The position numbers were made by a program, and so were the translations under genes. The notes below the pieces were generated by a model. It did not search any database. It worked only from the letters and a program-made list of their open reading frames with translations, and was not told the origin of the DNA. DNA of 14,583 bases from Thermoleophilia bacterium (GTDB lineage Bacteria; Actinomycetota; Thermoleophilia; Gaiellales; Gaiellaceae). Of the stretch, positions 6,103 to 12,857 are shown piece by piece (within the stretch, counting starts at the first letter, position 1; each line of letters begins with the position of its first letter). The stretch is from the NCBI GenBank assembly GCA_025934335.1, contig JAICYG010000060.1, forward strand, positions 1 through 14,583, written 5' to 3'.

Positions 6103-7349
6103 TCGGGCTCCGGTTCGTAGTCGAGGTTCTTCAGGTCCTGATGGTGCAGACGGTGTCCGAGCTTAGTCCGCTTGGTGGCCAGATACCGCCGGTTTTCCTC
6201 GTGCGGCACCACCTCGATCGGCACCTGTTCAACCACCGTCAGCCCGAAGCCGTCGATCCCGGTCAGCTTCTTCGGGTTGTTCGTGAGGATGCGGATCGTC
6301 GTCAGGCCGAGGTCGGCGAGGATCTGGTTGCCGATGCCGTAGTCCCGCGCGTCGGCGGGGAAGCCGAGCTCGAGGTTCGCCTCGACCGTGTCGCGGCCCT
6401 GCTCCTGCAGCTCGTAGGCGCGCAGCTTGTTGAGGAGGCCGATGCCGCGCCCCTCCTGCGCCATGTAGAGGAGGACGCCGCGACCCTCGGCCTCGATCTG
6501 CGCGAGCGCGTGCTCGAGCTGCTCGCCGCAGTCGCAGCGGAGCGAGTGGAAGACGTCGCCGGTCAGGCATTCTGAGTGCACGCGGACGAGCACGTTCTCC
6601 GCCCCGGTCACGTCGCCCTTCACCAGCGCAACGTGCGTCTTGCCGGTCAGCTTCTCGCGGAACGCGACCGCCTGGAACTCGCCGTAGTCCGTCGGGAGCC
6701 GCACCGCGGCGCCGCGCTCGACGAGCTTCTCGTGGCGCCGGCGGTACTCGACCAGGTCGGCGACGGTGACCATCTTCAACCCGTGCCGCTCGCAGTACGG
6801 CACGAGGTCGGGGACGCGGGCCATCGTCCCGTCGTCGTTCATGATCTCGCAGACGACGCCCGCCGGCGTCAGCCCGGCGAGGCGGGCGAGGTCGACCGCC
6901 GCCTCCGTCTGCCCGATGCGCTCGAGCACACCACCCGGCTTCGCCCTGAGCGGGAACACGTGCCCGGGCTGAACGAGGTCGTGCGCCGTCGAGCCGGGAT
7001 GAATCGCGACCTGGATGGTGTGACTCCGGTCGGCCGCCGAGATGCCGGTCGTGACGCCCTCACGCGCCTCGACGCTGACCGTGAACGCGGTGCCGAGCGG
7101 CGCCTCGTTGTGATCGGTCATCGGGCGCAGCGCGAGCTCGTCGGCGCGCTCCTCGGTGAGGCAGAGACAGATCAGCCCTCGCGCGTGCGTCGCCATGAAG
7201 TTGATCGCGTCCGGCGTCGCGAACTGCGCGGCGATCGTCAGGTCGCCTTCGTTCTCGCGGTTCGGGTCGTCGACGACGACGACCAGCCGGCCCTCGCGGA
7301 TCTCCTCGATCGCCTCCTCGATGGTGGCGAAGGGCGTTGTCACGCTCAC
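6099..7349 (-). CDS. ribBA: Bifunctional 3,4-dihydroxy-2-butanone 4-phosphate synthase / GTP cyclohydrolase II
   Basis: This 416-residue fusion supplies both precursors of riboflavin. The N-terminal RibB domain (about 1-205) converts ribulose 5-phosphate to dihydroxybutanone phosphate. It shows DDPNRENEGD (27-36), ATHARGLICLCL (53-64), and GVTTGISAADRSHTI (98-112). The C-terminal RibA domain (about 210-405) opens GTP. It has VRVHSECLTGDVFHSLRCDCG (255-275) with zinc ligands Cys261, Cys272 and Cys274, AQEGRGIGL (297-305), and TNNPKK (356-361). Both active sites look complete. The start is GTG, 10 nt after ribE. The last codons overlap ribH (ATGA). Length is standard. Confidence 0.96.
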   Translation of the reverse strand: MSVTTPFATIEEAIEEIREGRLVVVVDDPNRENEGDLTIAAQFATPDAINFMATHARGLICLCLTEERADELALRPMTDHNEAPLGTAFTVSVEAREGVTTGISAADRSHTIQVAIHPGSTAHDLVQPGHVFPLRAKPGGVLERIGQTEAAVDLARLAGLTPAGVVCEIMNDDGTMARVPDLVPYCERHGLKMVTVADLVEYRRRHEKLVERGAAVRLPTDYGEFQAVAFREKLTGKTHVALVKGDVTGAENVLVRVHSECLTGDVFHSLRCDCGEQLEHALAQIEAEGRGVLLYMAQEGRGIGLLNKLRAYELQEQGRDTVEANLELGFPADARDYGIGNQILADLGLTTIRILTNNPKKLTGIDGFGLTVVEQVPIEVVPHEENRRYLATKRTKLGHRLHHQDLKNLDYEPEPE

Positions 7350-7359
7350 ACCGGGAACG

Positions 7360-7914
7360 CTAGCGGGGGAGCAGCTTCTCGACGTACTTCGCGAGCACGT
7401 CGACCTCGAGGTTCACCTGCGCGCCCGGCTGCAGCGACCCGAGGCTCGTCGCCTCGAGCGTGTGCGGGATCAGCGCCACGGCGAAGCCCTGGTCGTCGGC
7501 GGCGGCGACGGTGAGGCTCGTGCCCTGGACGGCGATCGAGCCCTTCTCGACCACGTACCGGAGCAGATCGACGGGGGCGTCGAACCAGTGCAGCCCGCCC
7601 GAGACGCCGCGGAACGAACCGACGCCGTCGACGTGCCCCTGCACGATGTGACCCCCGAGGGCCTCGCCCGCCCGGAGCGCCGGCTCGAGGTTCACCCTCG
7701 ACCCGCGGTCGAGGCTTCCGAGGCTGGTGCGGGCGAGCGTCTCAGCCACGGTGTCGAACGCGAGCGATCCGTCGTCGTTCGCGACGACGGTCAGGCAGAC
7801 GCCGTCGACGGCGATCGAGTCGCCGAGCTCCGCCCGGAGCGCGGCCTCGACCACGAGTCGCCCGTCCGCCATCGAGCGGACGGTGCCGACCTCGCGCACG
7901 AGCCCCGTGAACAC
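7360..7914 (-). CDS. ribE: Riboflavin synthase (alpha subunit)
   Basis: This 184-residue enzyme dismutates two lumazine molecules into riboflavin and the pyrimidine precursor. It has the hallmark start MFTGLVREVG and the two internally repeated barrel halves: GDSIAVDGVCLTV (31-43) mirrored by KGSIAVQGTSLTV (124-136). GGHIVQGHVDG (87-97) is present, and VNLEVDVLAKYVEK at the C-terminus is the trimerisation helix region. It is slightly shorter than the usual 200 or so residues, mostly in the C-terminal tail. The GTG start follows directly on the TAG of the 84-residue gene with no gap. Confidence 0.95.
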   Translation of the reverse strand: MFTGLVREVGTVRSMADGRLVVEAALRAELGDSIAVDGVCLTVVANDDGSLAFDTVAETLARTSLGSLDRGSRVNLEPALRAGEALGGHIVQGHVDGVGSFRGVSGGLHWFDAPVDLLRYVVEKGSIAVQGTSLTVAAADDQGFAVALIPHTLEATSLGSLQPGAQVNLEVDVLAKYVEKLLPR

Positions 7915-8169
7915 CTAGTCGCCGTAGACGAGGGTCTCGACCGCTTCGCGGACGAGCACCTCGAGCTGCGCGCGTTCGCCGGGCGCGGTCGTCTCGAGCT
8001 CGGCGATCAGCTCCTGCACCGCCTGGCGCCCACCCGGTGCGAGCTCGTCCGTCCCGATCTCGGAGAGCTTGCGCCGCAGCTCGTCGTTCCCGAGCCGGCG
8101 GGTCAGCCAGTGGCTCAGGTTCGTGACGATCTGGTCGTCGGCGCGCTGGGACTCAGGGGTCGTGGACAT
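7915..8169 (-). CDS. Small protein of unknown function inside the riboflavin operon
   Basis: This 84-residue protein is not recognised. It is predicted largely helical and acidic, with a central NLSHWLTRRLGNDELRRKLSEI and a C-terminal helix-rich half ending in LVYGD. There are no cysteines, no signal peptide and no membrane segment. The ATG start overlaps the end of ribD by 17 bp, with a GAGG 3 nt upstream, and the stop touches the ribE start. Its codons are GC-rich at third positions like its neighbours. The tight packing between ribD and ribE argues that it is a real gene co-translated with them. A role in riboflavin metabolism is possible but not shown by the sequence. Confidence 0.75.
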   Translation of the reverse strand: MSTTPESQRADDQIVTNLSHWLTRRLGNDELRRKLSEIGTDELAPGGRQAVQELIAELETTAPGERAQLEVLVREAVETLVYGD

Positions 8170-9094
8170 ATGCCTCGAGCAGCACGTCCGCCCCGACCTG
8201 CCGTGTGCGCAGCCTGGCGAGCGTGCGAGGGGAGCCTAGCGCAGCCTCGAACGCCCTCGGCCCGGCCCCCGCGAGCGTGGGCGCGACGAAGAGCAGGATC
8301 TTGTCGACCAGGTCGGCCTCGAGGAACGAGGCGGCCAGGGTCGGCCCGCCCTCGAGCAAGAGGGACTGGACGCCCTCGCCCGCGAGCGCTCGCAGCTCGT
8401 CCGGGAGCGCGCCGGTACGCAGCTCGAGGTCGAGCCCGTCCGGCAGCGGGCCGCGCGAGAAGACGAGCCGGCGGGGCTGTCCTCGCGGCGTCGTGACGTC
8501 GCGCGCGTCGAGCCGCGGCCGGTCCGAACGCGCCGTGCCGCCGCCGACCGCGACCGCGTCGACAGCCGCCCGCAGCTCGTGCACCGCGTTGCGGCTCTCC
8601 TCCCCCGTCACCCAGCGCGTGCCGGGCACCGTCACGCGGCCGTCCAGCGTCGCCCCCGCCTTGTAGATCACGAACGGCCGACCCTTCGACACCCACGCCC
8701 GCCAGGCCTCGTTGACGGCACGTGCCTCGAAGGAGTCGGCGAGCTCGACGTCGATGCCCTCGGCCCGCAGCCGCTCGGCGCCGCCAGCCGCCTCCGGGTT
8801 CGGATCGGTCGCCCCGAACACGACCCGCTCGATGCCCGCCGCGAGAATCGCATCCGTGCACGGCGGCGTCGTTCCGTGGTGATTGCACGGCTCGAGCGAC
8901 GCGTACAACGTCGCGCCGCGCGTCCGTTCGCCGGCGGCAGCGAGCGCCACCACCTCCGCGTGTCTCCCGCCGGCTTCCGTGACGCCCTCCCCCACCACCT
9001 CGCCGTCGGCGACGACCACGGCGCCGACCGTGGGCTTCGGGTACGCGCGATCGCGTCCCGACCGCGCGAGCTCGACGGCGCGCGCGATCGTCAA
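8153..9094 (-). CDS. ribD: Bifunctional diaminohydroxyphosphoribosylaminopyrimidine deaminase / 5-amino-6-(5-phosphoribosylamino)uracil reductase
   Basis: This 313-residue fusion carries out steps two and three of the pyrimidine branch of riboflavin synthesis. The N-terminal deaminase has HAEVVAL and PCNHHGTTPPC, giving zinc ligands His45, Cys70 and Cys79 and proton shuttle Glu47. The C-terminal reductase has KAGATLDGRV, RWVTGEESRNAVHELRA, AVGGGTARSDRPRL and LLLEGGPTLAASF. The frame is open to 9184, but the TTG at 9092-9094 overlaps the rpe stop (TTGA) and puts MTIARAVELA at the family's normal beginning. The upstream extension is arginine-rich shadow sequence. One oddity: the usual PNPxVG motif reads PKPTVG, with Lys20 in place of asparagine. 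Confidence 0.93.
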   Translation of the reverse strand: MTIARAVELARSGRDRAYPKPTVGAVVVADGEVVGEGVTEAGGRHAEVVALAAAGERTRGATLYASLEPCNHHGTTPPCTDAILAAGIERVVFGATDPNPEAAGGAERLRAEGIDVELADSFEARAVNEAWRAWVSKGRPFVIYKAGATLDGRVTVPGTRWVTGEESRNAVHELRAAVDAVAVGGGTARSDRPRLDARDVTTPRGQPRRLVFSRGPLPDGLDLELRTGALPDELRALAGEGVQSLLLEGGPTLAASFLEADLVDKILLFVAPTLAGAGPRAFEAALGSPRTLARLRTRQVGADVLLEAYVHDP

Positions 9095-9768
9095 GCGATC
9101 GCCTGGACGAGCCCTCGATACGCGGCGGGCGGGTCGTCGGTCGCGAAGATCGACGATGCGGCGACGAGCAGCGTCGCGCCGCACTCGCGCAGCCGGGCGG
9201 CGTTCGCGAGGCCGACGCCGCCGTCGACCTGGATGTGGACGCGCTCCGGCAGCAGCTCGCGCAGCCGCGCGATGCGGCCGAACGCCGCCTCCTGGAACGG
9301 CGTGCCCGAGTAGCCCGGGTGAATGCTCATGCAGAGGACGATGTCCGCGCGGTCGGAGACCGCAGCGACGTCTTCGGGCTCGGTCTCAGGGTTGAACGCG
9401 ACCCCGACCTGCAGCCGCTGCTCCCGCGCCGCGCGAATGGTGCCCGGCACGTCGTCGACCGCTTCGATGTGGAACGTGACGCTGTCACCGCCGGCCCTCG
9501 CCACGGGCTCGAAGTACTTCGCCGGGCTCTCGACCATCAGGTGCACGTCCATCGCGCCGCCGCCGCGGTGCGCGATCGGCGCGACCGCCTGCAGCACGAT
9601 CGGTCCCATGGTGATCGGCTCGATGAAGTGACCGTCGCCGACGTCGAAGTGGAACACGCGGCAGCCCGCGGCGAGGAGCGCCTCCGTCTCGTCGCCGAGG
9701 TGCGCCAGGTCGGCGCCGTAGAGCGACGGTTCGATTTCCGCGGCGCGAATCCAGTCGCTCCACCCCAT
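9091..9768 (-). CDS. rpe: Ribulose-phosphate 3-epimerase
   Basis: This 225-residue TIM-barrel enzyme interconverts ribulose 5-phosphate and xylulose 5-phosphate. The metal ligands of the family are all in place: His40 and Asp42 in FHFDVGDGHFIEP, His76 in MDVHLMVESP, and Asp182 in IQVDGGV. GVAFNPETEP, CMSIHPGYSGTPF and AASSIFATDDP complete the phosphate-binding side. The ATG lies 24 bp after rsmB. The TGA overlaps the ribD TTG start. The product pool, ribulose 5-phosphate, is the substrate of RibBA three genes downstream, and the rpe-ribD order is common in actinobacteria. Confidence 0.95.
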   Translation of the reverse strand: MGWSDWIRAAEIEPSLYGADLAHLGDETEALLAAGCRVFHFDVGDGHFIEPITMGPIVLQAVAPIAHRGGGAMDVHLMVESPAKYFEPVARAGGDSVTFHIEAVDDVPGTIRAAREQRLQVGVAFNPETEPEDVAAVSDRADIVLCMSIHPGYSGTPFQEAAFGRIARLRELLPERVHIQVDGGVGLANAARLRECGATLLVAASSIFATDDPPAAYRGLVQAIA

Positions 9769-9792
9769 CGTGGCGCGATCATAGGGCGTGCG

Positions 9793-10956
9793 TCACGCGC
9801 GCATCCTCGCGATGAAGAACCCGCTCGTCCGGTCGCGGTCGGGCCGCGTGAGCAGGAACTCCGGCCGCGTCGGGTGCGCGTACTGCGGCCACTCCTCGCC
9901 GAGCGGCTCGGCGGCAAGCCCAAGTGCGTCGACGACCGCCTCGTTCTCCTCGGCGTTCAGCGTGCAGACCGCGTAGACGACGATGCCACCGGGCTTCGTC
10001 CGCTCGACGGCCGCGCGCAGCAACTCGAGCTGCAGCTCCGGGAGCGGCCGCGCCCGCCAGCGCAGGTCGGGCCGGCGAGCGAGGACGCCGAGCCCCGAGC
10101 ACGGCGCGTCGACGAGCGCGCGATCGAAACCGTGCTCGTCGAGCTCGCGCGCATCGGCGTTGACGACGCGCACGTTCGGGCCGACGCTCTTCGCAAGCGC
10201 GGCGGCGCGACCGGGATGCACCTCCACCGCCGTGACCTCGCCGCGAAGCATCGCCGTCTTCCCACCCGGCGCCGCGCACGCGTCCAGTACCCGCTCGCCG
10301 TCGCGCGAGCCGACGACGATCGCCGCGAGCTGCGATGCGCGACTCATCGGGCGCATCCGCGCCGGATCGACGCGCTCGACGACGTACGCGCCCGGCACGT
10401 CCGTCGGCTCGCCGACCGGCTCGGCGGCGCGCACCTCGAGGGCGGGCGGCTCGTTCTGCGCGCGCATCAGCGACAGCGCCGCCTCGCTCCCCAGGTCGCG
10501 CGTCCAGGTCTCGTGGATCCAGTCCGGGTACGACTGCTTCACCGGCCCTTCCGGCAGCGACGCGACGAGGCCGCGGAATCCCTGCGCGAGCCGCCGCATG
10601 ACCGCATTCGTGAACGGCACCGCGCGCTCGCGCCGCGCCGCACGCACGAGCTCCACCGCGTCGTCGACGATCGCGTGCTCCGGCTGCTCGGTGAACGCCA
10701 GCTGGTAGGCGCCGAGGCGGAGCGAGGCGCGGACCGGCGGGTCGAGCTTCCGCACCGGACGCTTGCCGAGCTGCTCGATCCCGAAGTCGAGCGTCCGCGC
10801 GCGCTGCACCGTGCCGTAGGCGAGCCGCTGGGCGAGCGCGCGGTCGCGGTCGTCGAGCCCCTCGACCGCCGAGGCGAGCGCGCGGTCCGCGTATGCGTCC
10901 TGCTCGAACACCCGCAGGACGACGTCGAATGCCGCCCGCCGCGCCGGCGCGATCAC
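9793..10956 (-). CDS. rsmB: 16S rRNA (cytosine-C5) methyltransferase RsmB (Sun/Fmu)
   Basis: This 387-residue protein should methylate C967 (E. coli numbering) of 16S rRNA. Residues about 3-130 form the NusB-like RNA-binding domain, including NAVMRRL. The C-terminal methyltransferase has the SAM-binding motif DACAAPGGKT (225-234), NADAREL, DAPCSGLG with Cys286, and VYAVCTLNAEENE with nucleophile Cys331. The frame is open to 11127, but the GTG at 10954-10956 overlaps the fmt stop (GTGA) and starts the protein at the normal place. The upstream extension is arginine/alanine-rich shadow sequence. The fmt-rsmB pairing is conserved in many bacteria. Confidence 0.94.
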   Translation of the reverse strand: MIAPARRAAFDVVLRVFEQDAYADRALASAVEGLDDRDRALAQRLAYGTVQRARTLDFGIEQLGKRPVRKLDPPVRASLRLGAYQLAFTEQPEHAIVDDAVELVRAARRERAVPFTNAVMRRLAQGFRGLVASLPEGPVKQSYPDWIHETWTRDLGSEAALSLMRAQNEPPALEVRAAEPVGEPTDVPGAYVVERVDPARMRPMSRASQLAAIVVGSRDGERVLDACAAPGGKTAMLRGEVTAVEVHPGRAAALAKSVGPNVRVVNADARELDEHGFDRALVDAPCSGLGVLARRPDLRWRARPLPELQLELLRAAVERTKPGGIVVYAVCTLNAEENEAVVDALGLAAEPLGEEWPQYAHPTRPEFLLTRPDRDRTSGFFIARMRA

Positions 10957-11729
10957 CGCAGCCCGCGCACAAACTCGTCGTACGCCATGCGCGTGCGGCC
11001 TTCGGGCTGCACCACCTCGGGGACGAACCGACCGTCCTCGAGCCGTGCCCGCCACACCGTCACGCGCCGCCCGTGCAGCGCGCCGCGCGCGCCGATGTGC
11101 GGTGCGAGCGCGCGCACGCGCCGCCACGCGTCGACGGGGTCCGAGAGGTCGAGCTCCCGGTCGGCCGGCGTGATCTTCTCGGCGTAGGTCGTCTCGCCGT
11201 GCTGCGGCTCGAACTGCGGGTCGTCGAGCACCTCGTCGAGCAGCCGCACTGCGACTTTCGCCGCGTGCGCGAACGTCTCGCCCGCATCGGCGTCGCCGAT
11301 CCGCCAGCGCTCCTGGGCAGAGACGGGACCGGCATCGAGCTCCGCTACCGTCTCGTGAATCGTGACACCTGTCTCCTCGTCGCCCGCGAGGATCGCGCGC
11401 TCGACCGGCGCGGCGCCCCGCCAGCGCGGCAGCAGCGACGGATGCACGTTCAGGAAGAGCGCCCGCTCGAGCAGGCGCGGCGGGATGTAGAGCCCGTAGG
11501 CGCAGACGACGACGCGGTCGACGTCCTCCGGCAGCTCAGGCTTCTCCGGCTGGTGCACCCGGATGCCGAGCCGCTCGGCGGCCTCCTTCGCCGGCGGCGG
11601 GCCGACGCGGCGCCCGCGGCCGCGCGGCGCGTCGGGGCGCGTGAGCAGGAAGTCGATCTCGTGCGTGGCGGCGAGGCGCTCGAGCACGTCGGCCCCGAGC
11701 GGCGCCGTCGCCGCGACGCCGACCCGCAC
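10953..11729 (-). CDS. fmt: Methionyl-tRNA formyltransferase, short form
   Basis: This protein transfers a formyl group from 10-formyl-tetrahydrofolate to initiator Met-tRNA. The catalytic core is intact: LNVHPSLLPRWRGAAP (93-108) with Asn94 and His96, and TGVTIHETVAELDAGPV (120-136) with Asp132. RPDAPRGRG (31-39) and YGLYIPP precede them. It has 258 residues where about 310 is usual. The loss is mostly in the C-terminal tRNA-binding domain, where TYAEKI is present but the stretch before VVQPEGRTRMAYDEF is some 40 residues shorter. The GTG start shares a base with the def stop (TAGTG) and the end overlaps rsmB (GTGA). Confidence 0.93.
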   Translation of the reverse strand: MRVGVAATAPLGADVLERLAATHEIDFLLTRPDAPRGRGRRVGPPPAKEAAERLGIRVHQPEKPELPEDVDRVVVCAYGLYIPPRLLERALFLNVHPSLLPRWRGAAPVERAILAGDEETGVTIHETVAELDAGPVSAQERWRIGDADAGETFAHAAKVAVRLLDEVLDDPQFEPQHGETTYAEKITPADRELDLSDPVDAWRRVRALAPHIGARGALHGRRVTVWRARLEDGRFVPEVVQPEGRTRMAYDEFVRGLR

Positions 11730-12316
11730 TAGCGGAGGACGGCGCGCGGCCGCAGCGTGCCGAGCGCGTCCTTGCGGTGCTCGTCGCCGGTGCGGTCGAT
11801 GATCAGCACGCCGTCGAGGTGATCGAGCTCGTGCTGCACGACGCGCGACCCGTACGTGTCGAGCTCGACGCGCATGTCGTCGCCGTTCGGGTCCTTCCCC
11901 TCGAGCACGACGCGCGTCGACCGCTCGACCGGCACGCGCACACCCTGCAGCGAGAGACAGCCCTCCTCGTCGGAGACGGTCTCCTCGGCGCGCTCGACGA
12001 CGACCGGGTTCACGATCGCGCGCGGCCCCTCCTCGTCGGCCTCGAACACGAACAGGCGGCGGAGCACGCCCACCTGCGTCGCGGCAAGGCCGACGCCCTG
12101 TGCGTCGTGCATCAGCGCGATCATGCGCTCGACGAGGCGGCGGAGGTCGTCGTCGAACTCCGACACCTCGTACGCCGCCATGCGGAGCGCGGGGTCGCCG
12201 TACTGGCGGATCTGCGCGAGCGCGATCTGCCGCCGGGCCTCGCGCTCGGCCGCGGCCTCCGCGTCCTCGTCGTGCTCGTGCTCGTGGTCATGCTCGTGGT
12301 CGTGATCGTGCGCCAA
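11729..12316 (-). CDS. def: Peptide deformylase with histidine-rich N-terminal extension
   Basis: This 195-residue enzyme removes the formyl group from nascent proteins. The three metalloenzyme motifs are clear: GVGLAATQVG (74-83), EGCLSL (118-123) with metal ligand Cys120, and QHELDHLDG (161-169) with His162, Glu163 and His166. The catalytic domain starts near residue 35 (QIRQYGDPALR). Before it, residues 3-16 alternate His with Asp/Glu seven times, followed by an acidic and alanine-rich linker. The TTG at 12314-12316 is the only usable start: an in-frame stop lies five codons upstream (12329-12331) and the next possible start is Met46, inside the conserved fold. The extension is therefore very likely translated. 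It is followed by fmt, the opposing enzyme of the formyl cycle. Confidence 0.94.
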   Translation of the reverse strand: MAHDHDHEHDHEHEHDEDAEAAAEREARRQIALAQIRQYGDPALRMAAYEVSEFDDDLRRLVERMIALMHDAQGVGLAATQVGVLRRLFVFEADEEGPRAIVNPVVVERAEETVSDEEGCLSLQGVRVPVERSTRVVLEGKDPNGDDMRVELDTYGSRVVQHELDHLDGVLIIDRTGDEHRKDALGTLRPRAVLR

Positions 12317-12328
12317 GGCGGGGCCAGT

Positions 12329-12820
12329 CTAGACGGCTGGATAGCGGTCGAGGATCCAGGCGGCGTCGAGCGGCTCGCGGCGGTAGGAGCGGCCGCCGAT
12401 CTTCACGTAGTCGCGCGTGCGGGGGTCCATCGGGAGCCGCGCCTCGATCGGGTAGTAGCGGTTGTGGCGCTCGATCAGATCGTTGACCTCGCCGAAGTCC
12501 CAGCGCTCGGCGATCCGCCGCCAGCGGGCGGTGTCGTCGCCGTGCTCGGCGAATGCCTGGGCGACGCGCGCCGCGTGCGCGTCGATCGCCTCGTCGATCT
12601 GGCGCAGCCGCTGCATGTACGGGAGCGGTCCGCCGAGCGAGGCGAGGTAGCGGTCGGGCTCGGGCCGGAAGCGCCGGATGCGGCGCCTGAGCGGGCGACC
12701 GGTGAGCGGGTTGATCTCGACCTCGTCGAGCAGCTTCTTTCGCTCGGCGAGCGACGGCGGCGTCACGTCACGGACGCCCCATTCGCCGATGATCTCCTCG
12801 GGCCGCCGCTTCGCTGCCAT
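12329..12820 (-). CDS. Conserved-looking protein of unknown function upstream of def
   Basis: This 163-residue protein is not recognised. It is rich in Arg, Asp and Glu and has no signal peptide, membrane segment or cysteines. Distinctive stretches are EIIGEWGVRDVTPPSLAERK near the start, NPLTGRPLRRRIRRFRP (37-53), and the C-terminal HNRYYPIEARLPMDPRTRDY followed by GRSYRREPLDAAWILDRYP, which read like conserved motifs. It begins with ATG and ends 12 bp before def, so it heads the def-fmt-rsmB-rpe-rib run. The 37-bp gap upstream separates it from the divergent cupin gene. The basic N-terminal half suggests nucleic-acid or ribosome contact, but this is only an inference from charge and context. 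Confidence 0.8.
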   Translation of the reverse strand: MAAKRRPEEIIGEWGVRDVTPPSLAERKKLLDEVEINPLTGRPLRRRIRRFRPEPDRYLASLGGPLPYMQRLRQIDEAIDAHAARVAQAFAEHGDDTARWRRIAERWDFGEVNDLIERHNRYYPIEARLPMDPRTRDYVKIGGRSYRREPLDAAWILDRYPAV

Positions 12821-12844
12821 CGCGGGTCATGGTGCCAGGGGGCG

Positions 12845-12850
12845 TACGAT
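12845..12850 (+). promoter_or_regulatory. Putative -10 box of a leaderless promoter
   Basis: TACGAT is followed by exactly 7 nt and then the ATG at 12858, the same geometry as at 4320-4333. There is no Shine-Dalgarno sequence in front of the ATG and no clear -35 box. The box lies in the 37-bp region divergent from the 163-residue unknown gene. Confidence 0.45.
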
Positions 12851-12857
12851 CCGCGGC

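Noticed and set aside
9095..9184. N-terminal extension of RibD
   Set aside because: The 30 extra residues are Arg-rich and lie inside rpe. The TTG at 9094 matches both family length and the local overlap pattern.
10957..11127. N-terminal extension of RsmB
   Set aside because: The extra 57 residues are Arg/Ala-rich and lie inside fmt. The GTG overlapping the fmt stop gives the standard start.
9235..11187. Open plus-strand frame of 650 codons across rpe, rsmB and fmt
   Set aside because: It is extremely Arg/Asp/His-rich with no family motif and lies opposite three well-supported enzymes. In very GC-rich DNA such long antisense frames are expected.
12241..12310. Low-complexity repeat resembling a short tandem repeat at the 5' end of def
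   Set aside because: The repetitiveness is explained by alternating His and Asp/Glu codons in the translated tail, so it is not listed as a separate repeat.
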